Source of the DNA: Dictyobacter arantiisoli
GTDB taxonomy: Bacteria; Chloroflexota; Ktedonobacteria; Ktedonobacterales; Ktedonobacteraceae
NCBI RefSeq assembly: GCF_008326305.1
Contig: NZ_BIXY01000057.1
Span: 1 to 46,787, forward strand
DNA length: 46,787 nucleotides
Reading direction: 5' to 3'
The notes under the pieces are model-generated. The model had not been told where the DNA came from and ran no database searches. It worked only from the letters and a program-made list of their open reading frames with translations. Shown here in pieces: positions 35,428-43,512 of this stretch. Position 1 is the first letter of the stretch; every line of letters starts with the position of its first letter. Both the position numbers and the translations under genes were made by a program.

Positions 35428-35644
35428 GGAAGAACTCCTTTTTCGCTTCTAGAAAGTTATCAGCTTGTTGAGCAGTCCTGGCTCAAAGAGCGGTATGTGC
35501 TACTACTTGTCTCTTAGTATACGCCAGAGCGAGCAAATTCGCCATTATTAGTACTCTTTTTTGCCGCCTGCGGCGGCGACACAATCCTCCGTAGCGGGCA
35601 CCCTTCACGGTGGAGCCCGGGCATGGGACAGAGAGTTGGGGAAC

Positions 35645-35830
35645 GATGTAGGTGCGTGCCGAGGTCGCAACCGAGGTGCGCTTGCCTGTTCACGTATCTC
35701 CATCTCCCTCCAACGCTCTCTCTTCTCCCCTCGCACCTCGGTTGGGGTACCCATGTGCCTACGGGCGAGCGGATCGTACGATGATGAGGAAAGCGCACCT
35801 CGGTTGCGACCTCGGCACGCACCTACACTT
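35645..35830 (+). repeat. dispersed palindromic repeat, copy E (complete)
   Basis: Left arm GATGTAGGTGCGTGCCGAGG to GGTGCGCTTGCC, right arm GGAAAGCGCACCTCGGTTGC to GCACCTACACTTCC, about 41 bp each, inverted, with a core containing CCTACGGGCGAG and CGTACGATGA. This is the only copy with both arms whole and a single core. The flanks of 35431-36022 hold no gene. Confidence 0.85.
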
Positions 35831-36022
35831 CCTCCTTCATGCTTCTCGGGGGTTAAGCGCTATTGCCCATGAAGGGGGGCCGCTACTTTTGATGGTTATA
35901 TGATCCAAGGGGGCGCTGCGCGCTCTCACACATTGGTTGGATCTGGTGTACAGCCCCTGCCTGGGTGTACAAAGCCCCGAGCTATCTATATACATATCAA
36001 TCTATTCTCTTCTGACGGTCTT

Positions 36023-36826
36023 TTAGCCACCTTTTTGGATGCGTGCGATGATGTCCTGATGCAGCTTTTTGTTGCCAGCCAGGACCAGCGAGAAGCGATC
36101 ATTCAGGTTCAGAATAGGGCGCAGGGGCTTGCCTTCATGATCGGTAACCAGTCCACCGGCTTCTAGCACGATGCTGGCAGAGGCGAGAAAGGACTCTCCG
36201 GTAATTTCATCCCCAATATCGATGTAGGCATCATAGGTGCCGCTGGCGACATAGACACTATCGATGGCGGAGCTGCCAGTACGGCGCACGATGCCCAGGC
36301 GTGGATTGCCGGTGAGCAGCGAGCGCAGGGTATCCCCGTTGTGTCCATCCAGATTCAGGCCCGCCACACAATCTTTGAGTGCCGTGGTCGTACTGACCTG
36401 ACAGCGGCGTCCATTGCGGAACGCGCCGCCGCCCTTCTGGGCCTCATAGACAATGCCGGTGAACAGCTCACCGACAAGGGCCCACTGGACATGTTCTGGT
36501 GTCACGGGCGCGTCGATGGGCAGGACGGCCAGGGCAACCGCTGCCGTCATCACACCACGCTCAACATTTGTCGAGCCATCAATGGGGTCCACCACAATCC
36601 GATACAGGGGATGCTCAGAGGTAGCAAAGGTGGGGCGTTCTTCAGTGATAATTTCAAATCCCAGGCCACTTTCAACAAGACCCGAAATAATGAGATCCTC
36701 AGCATCGCGATCAAACTGCATCGTCGTATGCTTGGAGGAACGGGCATAGACCTGCTTACGATCATAGCGCTCGGCCTGGGTATAGGCTCGGACCTGACGA
36801 AATAGCTGTTCGAGTAATTCTAACAT
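36023..36826 (-). CDS. inositol-monophosphatase-family phosphatase
   Basis: 267 residues from the ATG at 36826 (MLELLEQLFRQVRAY), the start that best fits the family; a longer frame opens at 36964 and the ribosome-binding site is weak in either case. Metal-site motifs are TEE (61-63), DPIDGSTN (80-87) and GDEITGESFLASASIVLEAGG near the end. These match the FIG/IMPase superfamily, which removes phosphate from inositol phosphates, fructose bisphosphate or PAP; which one cannot be decided. The canonical late metal-ligand motif (W-D-x-A-A-G) is altered to DEITGESFLASA, so specificity may differ. It lies downstream of, and on the same strand as, the methyltransferase gene. Confidence 0.85.
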   Translation of the reverse strand: MLELLEQLFRQVRAYTQAERYDRKQVYARSSKHTTMQFDRDAEDLIISGLVESGLGFEIITEERPTFATSEHPLYRIVVDPIDGSTNVERGVMTAAVALAVLPIDAPVTPEHVQWALVGELFTGIVYEAQKGGGAFRNGRRCQVSTTTALKDCVAGLNLDGHNGDTLRSLLTGNPRLGIVRRTGSSAIDSVYVASGTYDAYIDIGDEITGESFLASASIVLEAGGLVTDHEGKPLRPILNLNDRFSLVLAGNKKLHQDIIARIQKGG

Positions 36827-36970
36827 GTTGGTTTCGCCTATCTCTTGCGCGCAAGCGAATCTCCCGCGCAAGTTCTTTTTCATAGCCATTATGTGCGGTA
36901 CATCTAAAGCGCTGCCCTCGTTGGCCCTCTGAGTGCCACATGACTGCACTTGCATCCATTGCAAGCGCTT

Positions 36971-37990
36971 TCACTCTATCATCTTAACGCTCTGGAGGGC
37001 AAAAACGTTGCGCCGATTTTGTCGCAGCAGTCGAGCCAGCGTGACAGAAATAGCGACCTCGCTCTGATCACAGGCTAGCCAGCGGCGTCCCAACTGCTCG
37101 GAGACGCCGGGGGTCACTCCACTCCCGCAGCAACAGTCCAGCACCAGATCATTTTCCTCCGACGAGGCCAAAATGATACGTTCCAGTAAGGCGGCGGGCT
37201 TCTGCGTCGCATAGCCGGTCCGTTCGGGATCTTTCTGGTGCAAATGACTGATGTCACTCCATACATCATCCAGTCCCATTGTCATATCTTCAGAATAGCG
37301 ATACAGCTTCCCAGCCGAACGAATCGTCCAGCTAGTCTGCCCATTCTCATCCACCTCCTTGCGCATATGGTTCCGCTTCTCCTTGCCGCGCCGCAGGCCC
37401 ACACGCTCACCATGAAAGGTATAGTCAGAGGATTTCGCGTAGAGTAGCAAGGTATCATGCTTACGCGCAAACGCCCGCTGCGTCCTCCCACCCGACTGAT
37501 AATGCCAGATAATTTCATTCTTCAGACCCCCACCTCGTGCCGGAGACTGAAAAAGCTCATCCAACATCACCCGCGCATAGTGAGTCGCCCGCCAATCCAG
37601 ATGGACATACAGGCAACCATCCGGGGCCAGCAAATGATAGAGATAGTAGAATGTCTCATACAGCCATTGTAAATAGCCATCCAGATCATTCTGCCAGATA
37701 TCGCGATAGGCAATGCTGGTAGCGGACGCATCCTGTGCCCCGACGCGAAATGTCCGGCCCGTCATAAAAGGAGGATCTACATAGATCAACTGGACGCCGT
37801 CCGCAAACTCCGGGAGCAGGGCCCGCAGCACCTCAGAGCGATCCCCCAGAATCAAGCGATTGTGCCACTCCTGGGAAGAATGTGGTCGGGAAGAGCGCTC
37901 ATCTGGTCGATACCATTCCCGTGTTTGCAACGGCAACGACGGCGCATGCAATAAAGGTCGTAATTTCCCCCGCCAAACCAATTCAGCCAT
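36971..37990 (-). CDS. orphan beta-class DNA methyltransferase (N6-adenine/N4-cytosine)
   Basis: 339 residues. Motif IV DPPF (72-75) follows VQLIYV, and motif I DCCCGSGVT (285-293) near the C-terminus comes before EQLGRRWLACDQSEVAI. The DPPx motif preceding the SAM-binding motif defines the beta class (type III Mod and CcrM-like enzymes). IIWHYQSGGRTQRAFARKHD is the usual segment after motif IV, and ATQKPAALLERI the usual one before motif I. No restriction gene is adjacent, so it is probably a solitary methyltransferase with a regulatory or anti-restriction role. GGAGGGTCTGATAGGT precedes the ATG. The first 40 residues are an extra N-terminal tail. Confidence 0.9.
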   Translation of the reverse strand: MAELVWRGKLRPLLHAPSLPLQTREWYRPDERSSRPHSSQEWHNRLILGDRSEVLRALLPEFADGVQLIYVDPPFMTGRTFRVGAQDASATSIAYRDIWQNDLDGYLQWLYETFYYLYHLLAPDGCLYVHLDWRATHYARVMLDELFQSPARGGGLKNEIIWHYQSGGRTQRAFARKHDTLLLYAKSSDYTFHGERVGLRRGKEKRNHMRKEVDENGQTSWTIRSAGKLYRYSEDMTMGLDDVWSDISHLHQKDPERTGYATQKPAALLERIILASSEENDLVLDCCCGSGVTPGVSEQLGRRWLACDQSEVAISVTLARLLRQNRRNVFALQSVKMIE

Positions 37991-38341
37991 ACGTACCTAT
38001 CAGACCCTCCAATCACAAACGCATGCATAGCTATCCTCTACAATATATAGATTTAATCGCCTCTATACTAGCAAAAAATAGCATAGAATACGCCATAGTA
38101 TCATGCACAACAGAATACACTAAATGCTGTGTTCACTCTATCATATCTGTAGAAAAATAGCTACCTGCTTACGTATAACAGCAATGCATTTCAAAGCTCA
38201 CAAGCAGGACAGAACACCAGGCCCAACCTATGCCTCGACCCAACGTAGCGGCCCCCGTTCTACGGGGGAATTACACGACCATCTCGCACCCCGTAACCGA
38301 CCTGCATCTCCAGCGCTCTCTGGTAGAAGCATGTTGTCAAC

Positions 38342-38418
38342 CCACCTACTCCAACAAATGAATGGAAAGAGGGAGCATGGGGAACGCCGATGCATCCGTA
38401 GGAGCCACCCTTCACGGG
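38342..38418 (+). repeat. second repeat family, copy cut by an IS4-type end
   Basis: CACCTACTCCAACAAATGAA through GGAGCCACCCTTCACGGGT matches the 22694 copy and then switches to the IS end AATACTTCTGACTTAAG. The preceding 37991-38341 has an AT-rich promoter-like area near the methyltransferase start and a CCCCCGT-TCT-ACGGGGG hairpin near 38252, but no gene. Confidence 0.65.
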
Positions 38419-38436
38419 TAATACTTCTGACTTAAG
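38394..38436. repeat. left 43-bp inverted repeat of an 8-kb segment
   Basis: ATCCGTAGGAGCCACCCTTC continuing to AATACTTCTGACTTAAG. Its inverted partner is at 46430-46472, with 42 of 43 positions matching. Confidence 0.85.
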
Positions 38437-40171
38437 CCATCGCCGAGTGTTTGGGGATGGCTTCTCTCGCCGGTTTTCCTGACGGCTTTTCCTTGTCGAG
38501 TTCTGCTTGCTCTCGAATCACGGTTTCCACAAAGGACAGATACGTCTCCTCTTTTTCAAATGCTCTGGGTGCCTTTCGCTCTCGCTTCTTGGGTTTGTAT
38601 TTGCTATGCACTCGTTTGACCTCCCGATAATTCATGCGCATCTTCTCCTGCCGTACGCCCTCCTGGCTGATGTGAAAAACCATGCGTGTGTGAAGGTGTT
38701 CTTGGTTCTCTGGCGCATAGATCATGCTTCGTCTCACCCCTCGGCGCACCTGCTCAATGGCATTGCTGCAACTGATCCGACGAGGATCCTCCTGGATCAA
38801 GCTGGCTGCTTCCTTCATCCATCCTCGCACGGCATAGTGGGTGAGAAAGAGGGCATACAGCTCTTGCTTGACCCCATCGGGCTTGCGCGAGCGTACCACT
38901 CTCTTTTGTTCCTGCAGGGTCACTTTTTGTTCGCGAATCATGAGCTCAATGCCCCAACGTTGCCGATAGAGCGCAATCAATTCCTGCATGGGATAGAGCG
39001 TTTCATCAAGCAGACTGGTGACCAGCCGGAAGATTTCTCCTGGTTTTCCACAACGCGCATCGCTGACCTGGTACTCAATCACGCGCAACGTTTGAGGCTC
39101 GCTGGCGCGATAGTGCGATGAACTTGAGGGGGACACCGTGGTAAGATAACTGCCATCCGAGCACCGCTTTTCGATCGTCAGGAGCTGGTTTTTTTTGATG
39201 CGGAAGAGGATATCGGCTCCCAGCTGGCTCACACGCTCGGCGACAAAGAGACTGAAGATCCCTCGATCCCCCAGCAGCAGCATACCAGGGCGAAGAGAGG
39301 GGAGAAGATCCACCACGCCATGCATCTCGGAGCGATGGAAGTTCCCCAGAGAGACATTCATGATCGCTCGACTTCCCACTTCCATCAGCAGCACCGCACG
39401 CGCCTGAGGATAGGCTCCCTGACCATACTGGTTGCGAGCCCGGCCAAAGGCACGCGCGTTTTCCGGGGTATCGGGCGCATCAAAGAAGGTGCCATCCACC
39501 GCCATGACGCGCAGATGATGATAAAAAGCGCCCGGTGTCTGCTGATCGCAAAGGGGCTGACAACAGCGTTCAATGAGCTGGCGAAACGGTTCGGATCCCA
39601 GGCGTTCGCGTTGCCGACTCAAAGCGGCACTGCAAAGACGGGTGTCAGGCAGGCGTGGATGCAACTCGGTCAATTCCGAACTGATTTCTTGCCAGACCTG
39701 CTCTTGAGAGCGCCGTCGCCACAAGGAACAACTGAGCTGAAAGAGCATCATCGCTTCTGGCGTACAGCCCCGCACGCGTGTTTTTTTGGCGGGGGTGTTG
39801 AGCGCTTTCTGCTGCTGGCAGGCCGTCAAGATCTCCGAGACAATCAAGCGAGGGTAAAAGGTTTCAAAAAAACTAGAGCGGCAAGCCTGATCTGAAGCTG
39901 ATGGTAAATTAACTGAAGGGTGGGCCGATTTTGCACGGAAAGGTGGGAATTTGACGTGAAGGATGGGAATCAGCGTTTCATCTCCAGGCCATGCCGCTTC
40001 TAATGCGGCTTCTTCTATTGGCATTTTGTAAATTGGGCCAGTGTTCAGTGCCTGGTAAGCTGTAAATTTTGAGATGAAACTGGTGGAACTTTGGCAATTG
40101 TTCTGTGGATGAGTTGCTTCCTCTATCCTCGTTTCAGCGGTCTTCTTGTTGTTGTGAAGGCCGCTGATCAA
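38432..40171 (-). mobile_element. IS4-family transposase (possible chimeric N-terminus)
   Basis: 579-residue open frame; a likelier start is the ATG at 40024 (530 residues) or an internal start nearer residue 95. From about residue 100 it is a standard IS4-type enzyme: N-terminal IS4 domain FETFYPRLIVSEILTACQQQ, then VMAVDGTFFDAP (Asp226), LLLGDRGIFSLF (Asp302) and the Y-(2)-R-(3)-E-(6)-K box LYRQRWGIELMIREQK (Glu409). All three catalytic residues are present, so it may be active. The DNA encoding residues 44-90 is repeated, inverted, at 42475-42620, and the first 40 residues come from the 25-bp inverted-repeat element at 40061-40215, so the N-terminus is probably not native. Confidence 0.88.
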
Positions 40172-40215
40172 CAGAAAATGAGCAAAATTTCACCAGTTTC
40201 ATCTCAAAATTTACA
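40061..40215. repeat. 155-bp element with 25-bp perfect terminal inverted repeats
   Basis: The ends are TGTAAATTTTGAGATGAAAC with TGGTG at the left and the exact reverse complement at 40191-40215. The 105-bp core carries no gene of its own. It lies between the MmyB-type regulator stop and the IS4 transposase and looks like a small non-autonomous element or an IS end. Confidence 0.7.
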
Positions 40216-40218
40216 TCC

Positions 40219-41076
40219 TTAGTGTGTCACTTCTCCTGCAGCTTCTTCCTGTTTATATAGCTGTTCGAGTTTCTTGGCAGTTTCCTCGTTTACTGGAAGA
40301 TAGACCACCATTTTCAACCCTGGAGAACCATCGATCTGAAAAGTACTATGGTCGAGTGCAAGCAAACCTGCTTGCGGATGAAGAAGTTCCTTCTGTCCAT
40401 CTTGTCTCCCTTGCACCTCATGACGCGGCCACCAGCACGCAAATTCTGGACTGCAATGCTGCAGATCCGTAATCAGTGCACCCAACTGTTCATCATCGCG
40501 ATATTGGCTGCTACTCGCTCGGAACTGTGCCAGAATCCGTTGCGCCATTGCTTCCCAATCCACGAAACGGTGACGAAATTCCTCATGGGTGAAGATTAAA
40601 CGCACAATATTGCGCTCTTCTATTGGCAGGGCTGCAAAGTTTGTGATAACCTGGCACGCCGCACGATTCCAGGCCAGGATATCCCATCTCCGGCCCATAA
40701 TATAGGCTGGGCTGCTTCCCTGGTGCTCAAGAAACTTCTGCAAGAAAGGACTGGCATGTTCCTGCTGAGGCGCAGGATGCTGAGGTGGTACTTGACCTGC
40801 TAGAAGAAACAGATGTGCTTTCTCCTCCGCAGAAAGCCGTAAGGTTCGTGCCAGACTATCGAGGACCTGGACGGAGACATTGATCTCTCTCCCCTGTTCC
40901 AGCCAAGTATACCAGGTGACCCCGACACCGGCAAGTTGTGCCACTTCTTCTCGTCTCAATCCCACCGTCTTGCGGCGTGCTGTGCGTGGCAATCCCACAT
41001 CTGTTGGTGACAGCCTGGCCCTGCGCGTGCGTAAGAAGGTTGCCAGTTCTCCACGTTGCTCGTTGTTATTTGTCAT
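40219..41076 (-). CDS. XRE-family regulator with MmyB-like ligand-binding domain
   Basis: 285 residues. An N-terminal helix-turn-helix (about 10-75; LRREEVAQLAGVGVTWYTWLEQG, preceded by the Arg-rich RRARLSPTDVGLP) is followed by a PAS-like MmyB domain: PAYIMGRRWDILAWNRAACQV, then ERNIVRLIFTHEEFRHRFVDWE and FACWWPRHEV, all typical. Such proteins often bind a fatty-acid-like or small hydrophobic ligand and repress an adjacent divergent oxidoreductase gene. That fits here: the oxidoreductase at 41222 is divergent with a 145-bp shared regulatory region containing repeated sites. AAAGGAGCGCAGC precedes the ATG. Confidence 0.93.
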   Translation of the reverse strand: MTNNNEQRGELATFLRTRRARLSPTDVGLPRTARRKTVGLRREEVAQLAGVGVTWYTWLEQGREINVSVQVLDSLARTLRLSAEEKAHLFLLAGQVPPQHPAPQQEHASPFLQKFLEHQGSSPAYIMGRRWDILAWNRAACQVITNFAALPIEERNIVRLIFTHEEFRHRFVDWEAMAQRILAQFRASSSQYRDDEQLGALITDLQHCSPEFACWWPRHEVQGRQDGQKELLHPQAGLLALDHSTFQIDGSPGLKMVVYLPVNEETAKKLEQLYKQEEAAGEVTH

Positions 41077-41103
41077 GCTGCGCTCCTTTCCCTGGTGGTG
41101 CCA

Positions 41104-41173
41104 ATACCAGTATTAGCACGCTCTGGTATAGCCTCAGAACCTGTGGCATGCTACTACCAGAATTAGCATGCTC
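41104..41173. promoter_or_regulatory. repeated operator-like sites between the divergent regulator and oxidoreductase genes
   Basis: TACCAGTATTAGCACGCTC (41105-41123) and TACCAGAATTAGCATGCTC (41155-41173) match at 17 of 19 positions, exactly 50 bp apart. The first also forms an inverted repeat, ATACCAG-12 bp-CTGGTAT (41104-41129). Likely binding sites of the MmyB-type regulator. Confidence 0.55.
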
Positions 41174-41221
41174 GCATAAGAGCAGCAATGTCAAGTTGCA
41201 AATACAGAAAGGACATAGTAT

Positions 41222-42379
41222 ATGAAAGCCGCAATTCTCAAAACCATCGGTCAACCTCTTACCATTGAAGATATTCCTGAACCAGTGCCGGGTGCAGGCG
41301 AAGTACTTGTTCGTGTGCTAGCTGCTCCAGTCCTGGCCTATGCACAGGAAGTCTTTACTGGGCAAAGACACTATCCCTTATTGCTTCCGCTCGCTCCCGG
41401 CTGTGGAGCTGTCGGTATTGTAGAAAAAACGGGTCCCGACGCTACTCGACTTAAACCTGGTCAGCTCGTCTTCTGCGATCCCACCGTGCGGTCACGTGAT
41501 GATGCTCTTTCCCCAGATATCATGCTGCAAGGATGGGTCGCTCCTGGCGAGGGACCACAGAAACTCCAGGCACACTTCAGGAATAGTTCGTTTGCTGAAA
41601 AAATGCTCTTACCCCTTGAGAATGCCTTCTCTCTTGAACATGTGCGTTCCATTGATCCCGCCAAACTTGTCTGGCTGAATACGCTGCTAGTCTCCTACGG
41701 TGGGTTCTTAGCTGCGGGCCTCCAGCCTGGACAGGTTATTATGGTCAATGGAGCAACCGGTCACTTCGGTAGTGCCGCTGTCGCCGTTGCTTTGGCTATG
41801 GGCGCGGCTCGCGTCGTTGCATCTGGGCGCAATGAGCAAGCTCTTAACACGCTCGTACACCAATTCGGTTCACGTGTCCGTCCTGTGCTACTTTCTGCAG
41901 ATGAAGCGACTGGTAGTAATCGCTTTAGAGAAGCTACTGAAGGTTCTTCCATCACGTATTCGGCCTATTCTTTATCTGAAGATGAAGCGATGAACCGCAA
42001 ACGCTTTATGGAAGCGGCTGAAGGTCCAATCGATTGCCTGCTGGATATCCTGGGACCCATCCACGATTCCGCACCAACCCGCCGTGCCATTATGACTGTG
42101 CGCCCCGGAGGAACAGCCGTCTTGATGGGAGGTGTGCAAGCCGATCTGGATATACCTTATAACTACGTGATGCGCAACAACCTGGTGATTCGCGGCCAAT
42201 GGATGTGTCCAAGGCATGCGCCCTCGCTGCTAGTTGAGTTGATTAACAGTGGCCTGCTCAACCTTGAACCATTCTCCGTCTCCACATTTTCGCTTGAGCA
42301 GGTAAATCAAGCAGTCCAATATGCCCACGACCATGGAGGCGCTTTCCAACTCACGGTGCTTAAACCATCCAGCATTTAA
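41222..42379 (+). CDS. MDR-superfamily zinc-independent oxidoreductase (quinone reductase/alcohol dehydrogenase-like)
   Basis: 385 residues, AAAGGAC eight bases before the ATG. The N-terminal GroES-like domain (1-130) starts MKAAILKTIGQPLTIEDIPE with VPGAGEVLVRV. The Rossmann domain has MVNGATGHFGSAAVAVALAMGAARVVASGR (176-205, nucleotide site). The cysteine cluster of zinc alcohol dehydrogenases is absent, so it is a reductase of the quinone oxidoreductase type. Residues 225-241 (SADEATGSNRFREATEG) and 252-268 (SEDEAMNRKRFMEAAEG) are a recognisable internal duplication not usual in the family. It is probably controlled by the divergent MmyB-type regulator. Its substrate is unknown. Confidence 0.88.
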   Translation: MKAAILKTIGQPLTIEDIPEPVPGAGEVLVRVLAAPVLAYAQEVFTGQRHYPLLLPLAPGCGAVGIVEKTGPDATRLKPGQLVFCDPTVRSRDDALSPDIMLQGWVAPGEGPQKLQAHFRNSSFAEKMLLPLENAFSLEHVRSIDPAKLVWLNTLLVSYGGFLAAGLQPGQVIMVNGATGHFGSAAVAVALAMGAARVVASGRNEQALNTLVHQFGSRVRPVLLSADEATGSNRFREATEGSSITYSAYSLSEDEAMNRKRFMEAAEGPIDCLLDILGPIHDSAPTRRAIMTVRPGGTAVLMGGVQADLDIPYNYVMRNNLVIRGQWMCPRHAPSLLVELINSGLLNLEPFSVSTFSLEQVNQAVQYAHDHGGAFQLTVLKPSSI

Positions 42380-42414
42380 AAGGCTTGTGCGTCACTAAAG
42401 GCAGATCTCTCATT

Positions 42415-42470
42415 GGTGTTTGGTAACCTAAGCGAAGGGGGCACCCCCTTCGCTTAGGTTACCAAACACC
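42415..42470. repeat. 56-bp near-perfect palindrome (27-bp arms, 2-bp centre)
   Basis: The left arm starts GGTGTTTGGTAACCTAAGCG and ends in GGGGG; after CA the exact reverse complement follows. It is 36 bp after the oxidoreductase stop and has no T-run, so although it would terminate or stall transcription, it is far larger than ordinary terminators. It adjoins the inverted piece of the IS4-type 5' region. Confidence 0.85.
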
Positions 42471-42474
42471 ATGC

Positions 42475-42620
42475 ACTGACACTGGCCCAATTTACAAAAT
42501 GCCAATAGAAGAAGCCGCATTAGAAGCGGCATGGCCTGGAGGTGAAACGCTGATTCCCATCCTTCACGTCAAATTCCCACCTTTCCGTGCAAAGTCGGTC
42601 CACCCTTCAGTTAATTTACC
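42475..42620 (+). mobile_element. isolated fragment matching the 5' region of the IS4-type transposase frame
   Basis: About 145 bp matching, in the opposite orientation, the DNA of the 38432-40171 frame near its start (GCACTGA(A)CACTGGCCCAAT, ATGCCAATAGAAGAAGCCGC, to CAGTTAATTTACCA), with only a few differences (for example GGAGG/GGAGA). The frame ends soon after. Downstream 42621-42850 holds nothing else. Confidence 0.75.
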
Positions 42621-42855
42621 AGCTGATAGATGGTAGAAGGGTGTATATGTCAGAATGAAATGGACGATTGTGAGATGAATTATTCCCTCTTTGATGCCAT
42701 AAAAATCGTAAAAGCACTAGCAGCATGCATTTCACGGTGATAGGAGAGTTCTGCCTTTCCCATACGAACAAGAAAAGCGTTGAAAGAGCTCTCAACCCTC
42801 CATTTGTATGAGCATACCGTCGAGCCTCACACGCTCATCGGCCTCCACGAAACTC

Positions 42856-42884
42856 TTGACTTTTTTCTCTTTTCATATTAAAGT
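42856..42884 (+). promoter_or_regulatory. promoter of the padR-type gene
   Basis: TTGACT (42856-42861), 17 bp, TAAAGT (42879-42884). The -10 overlaps the palindrome that follows. Confidence 0.45.
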
Positions 42885-42902
42885 CTTGTATATACAAGAC
42901 TT
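42881..42902. promoter_or_regulatory. 22-bp perfect palindrome, likely PadR operator
   Basis: AAGTCTTGTAT followed by its exact reverse complement ATACAAGACTT. It covers the -10 region and probable transcription start, the normal place for an autorepressor site. Confidence 0.65.
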
Positions 42903-42931
42903 ATACATTGAGAAGGGGAATGCGAACAAGC

Positions 42932-43495
42932 ATGAAGAGATCGGAGAACAAGAGCCGTTATGCCATCCTGGGTATGCTGACGATTGCACCCATGTCAGGA
43001 TATGATCTCAAAAAATTCACCGAGAAAAGCATGAACTACTTCTGGAACGAAAACTATGCCTGGATCTACCCGACGCTGAAACAGTTGGAGCAGGAAGGGC
43101 TGGTCGTCAGCTCTCAGGAGAAACAAGAGGGGCGGCCAGATCGACATCTCTACACGTTGACTGAGCAGGGAAGGGCGGAGTTGCGCCGCTGGCTCAACGA
43201 ACCGACAGTGTTTCACGAGACTCCACGCAATGAACATCTGCTCAAGATGTTCTTCGCAGATCAGGTGCCTCTCTCCATCACGATAGAACAGATGAGGTTC
43301 TGGCGCGAGGCGCTCCAAAACATGCTCACGTCCCTTGAGGATCTCGATCGGCAAGCATCTGTTGTCGCATTGGAACAGAAAGTGCCCCAAGGGCGTCCAT
43401 ATCGGCTCCTCGCTCTCAGCTATGGCTTACATATGGGACGAGCACAACTCGTGTGGTGTGAGGAAACCATTGCAAAGCTTGAAGGACTTCCCTAG
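42932..43495 (+). CDS. PadR-family transcriptional regulator
   Basis: 187 residues from the ATG at 42932; in-frame starts at 42908 and 42920 lie on or before the AGAAGGGG ribosome-binding site and are less likely. The winged-helix domain is typical: YAILGMLTIAPMSGYDLKKF, then WNENYAWIYPTLKQLEQEGLV and the wing DRHLYTLTEQGRAELRRWL. A C-terminal helical dimerisation domain (about 100-180) follows, so this is the PadR-s2/Vir-type long form. It should bind the palindrome just upstream and repress itself and the hydrolase, which begins 17 bp after its stop. Inducer unknown; PadR relatives respond to phenolic acids or drugs. Confidence 0.93.
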   Translation: MKRSENKSRYAILGMLTIAPMSGYDLKKFTEKSMNYFWNENYAWIYPTLKQLEQEGLVVSSQEKQEGRPDRHLYTLTEQGRAELRRWLNEPTVFHETPRNEHLLKMFFADQVPLSITIEQMRFWREALQNMLTSLEDLDRQASVVALEQKVPQGRPYRLLALSYGLHMGRAQLVWCEETIAKLEGLP

Positions 43496-43512
43496 AAAAG
43501 AGGAAAAGAACG

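Noticed and set aside
42415-42470. Ordinary Rho-independent terminator of the MDR gene
   Set aside because: The arms are far too long and no T-run follows; kept as a repeat instead.
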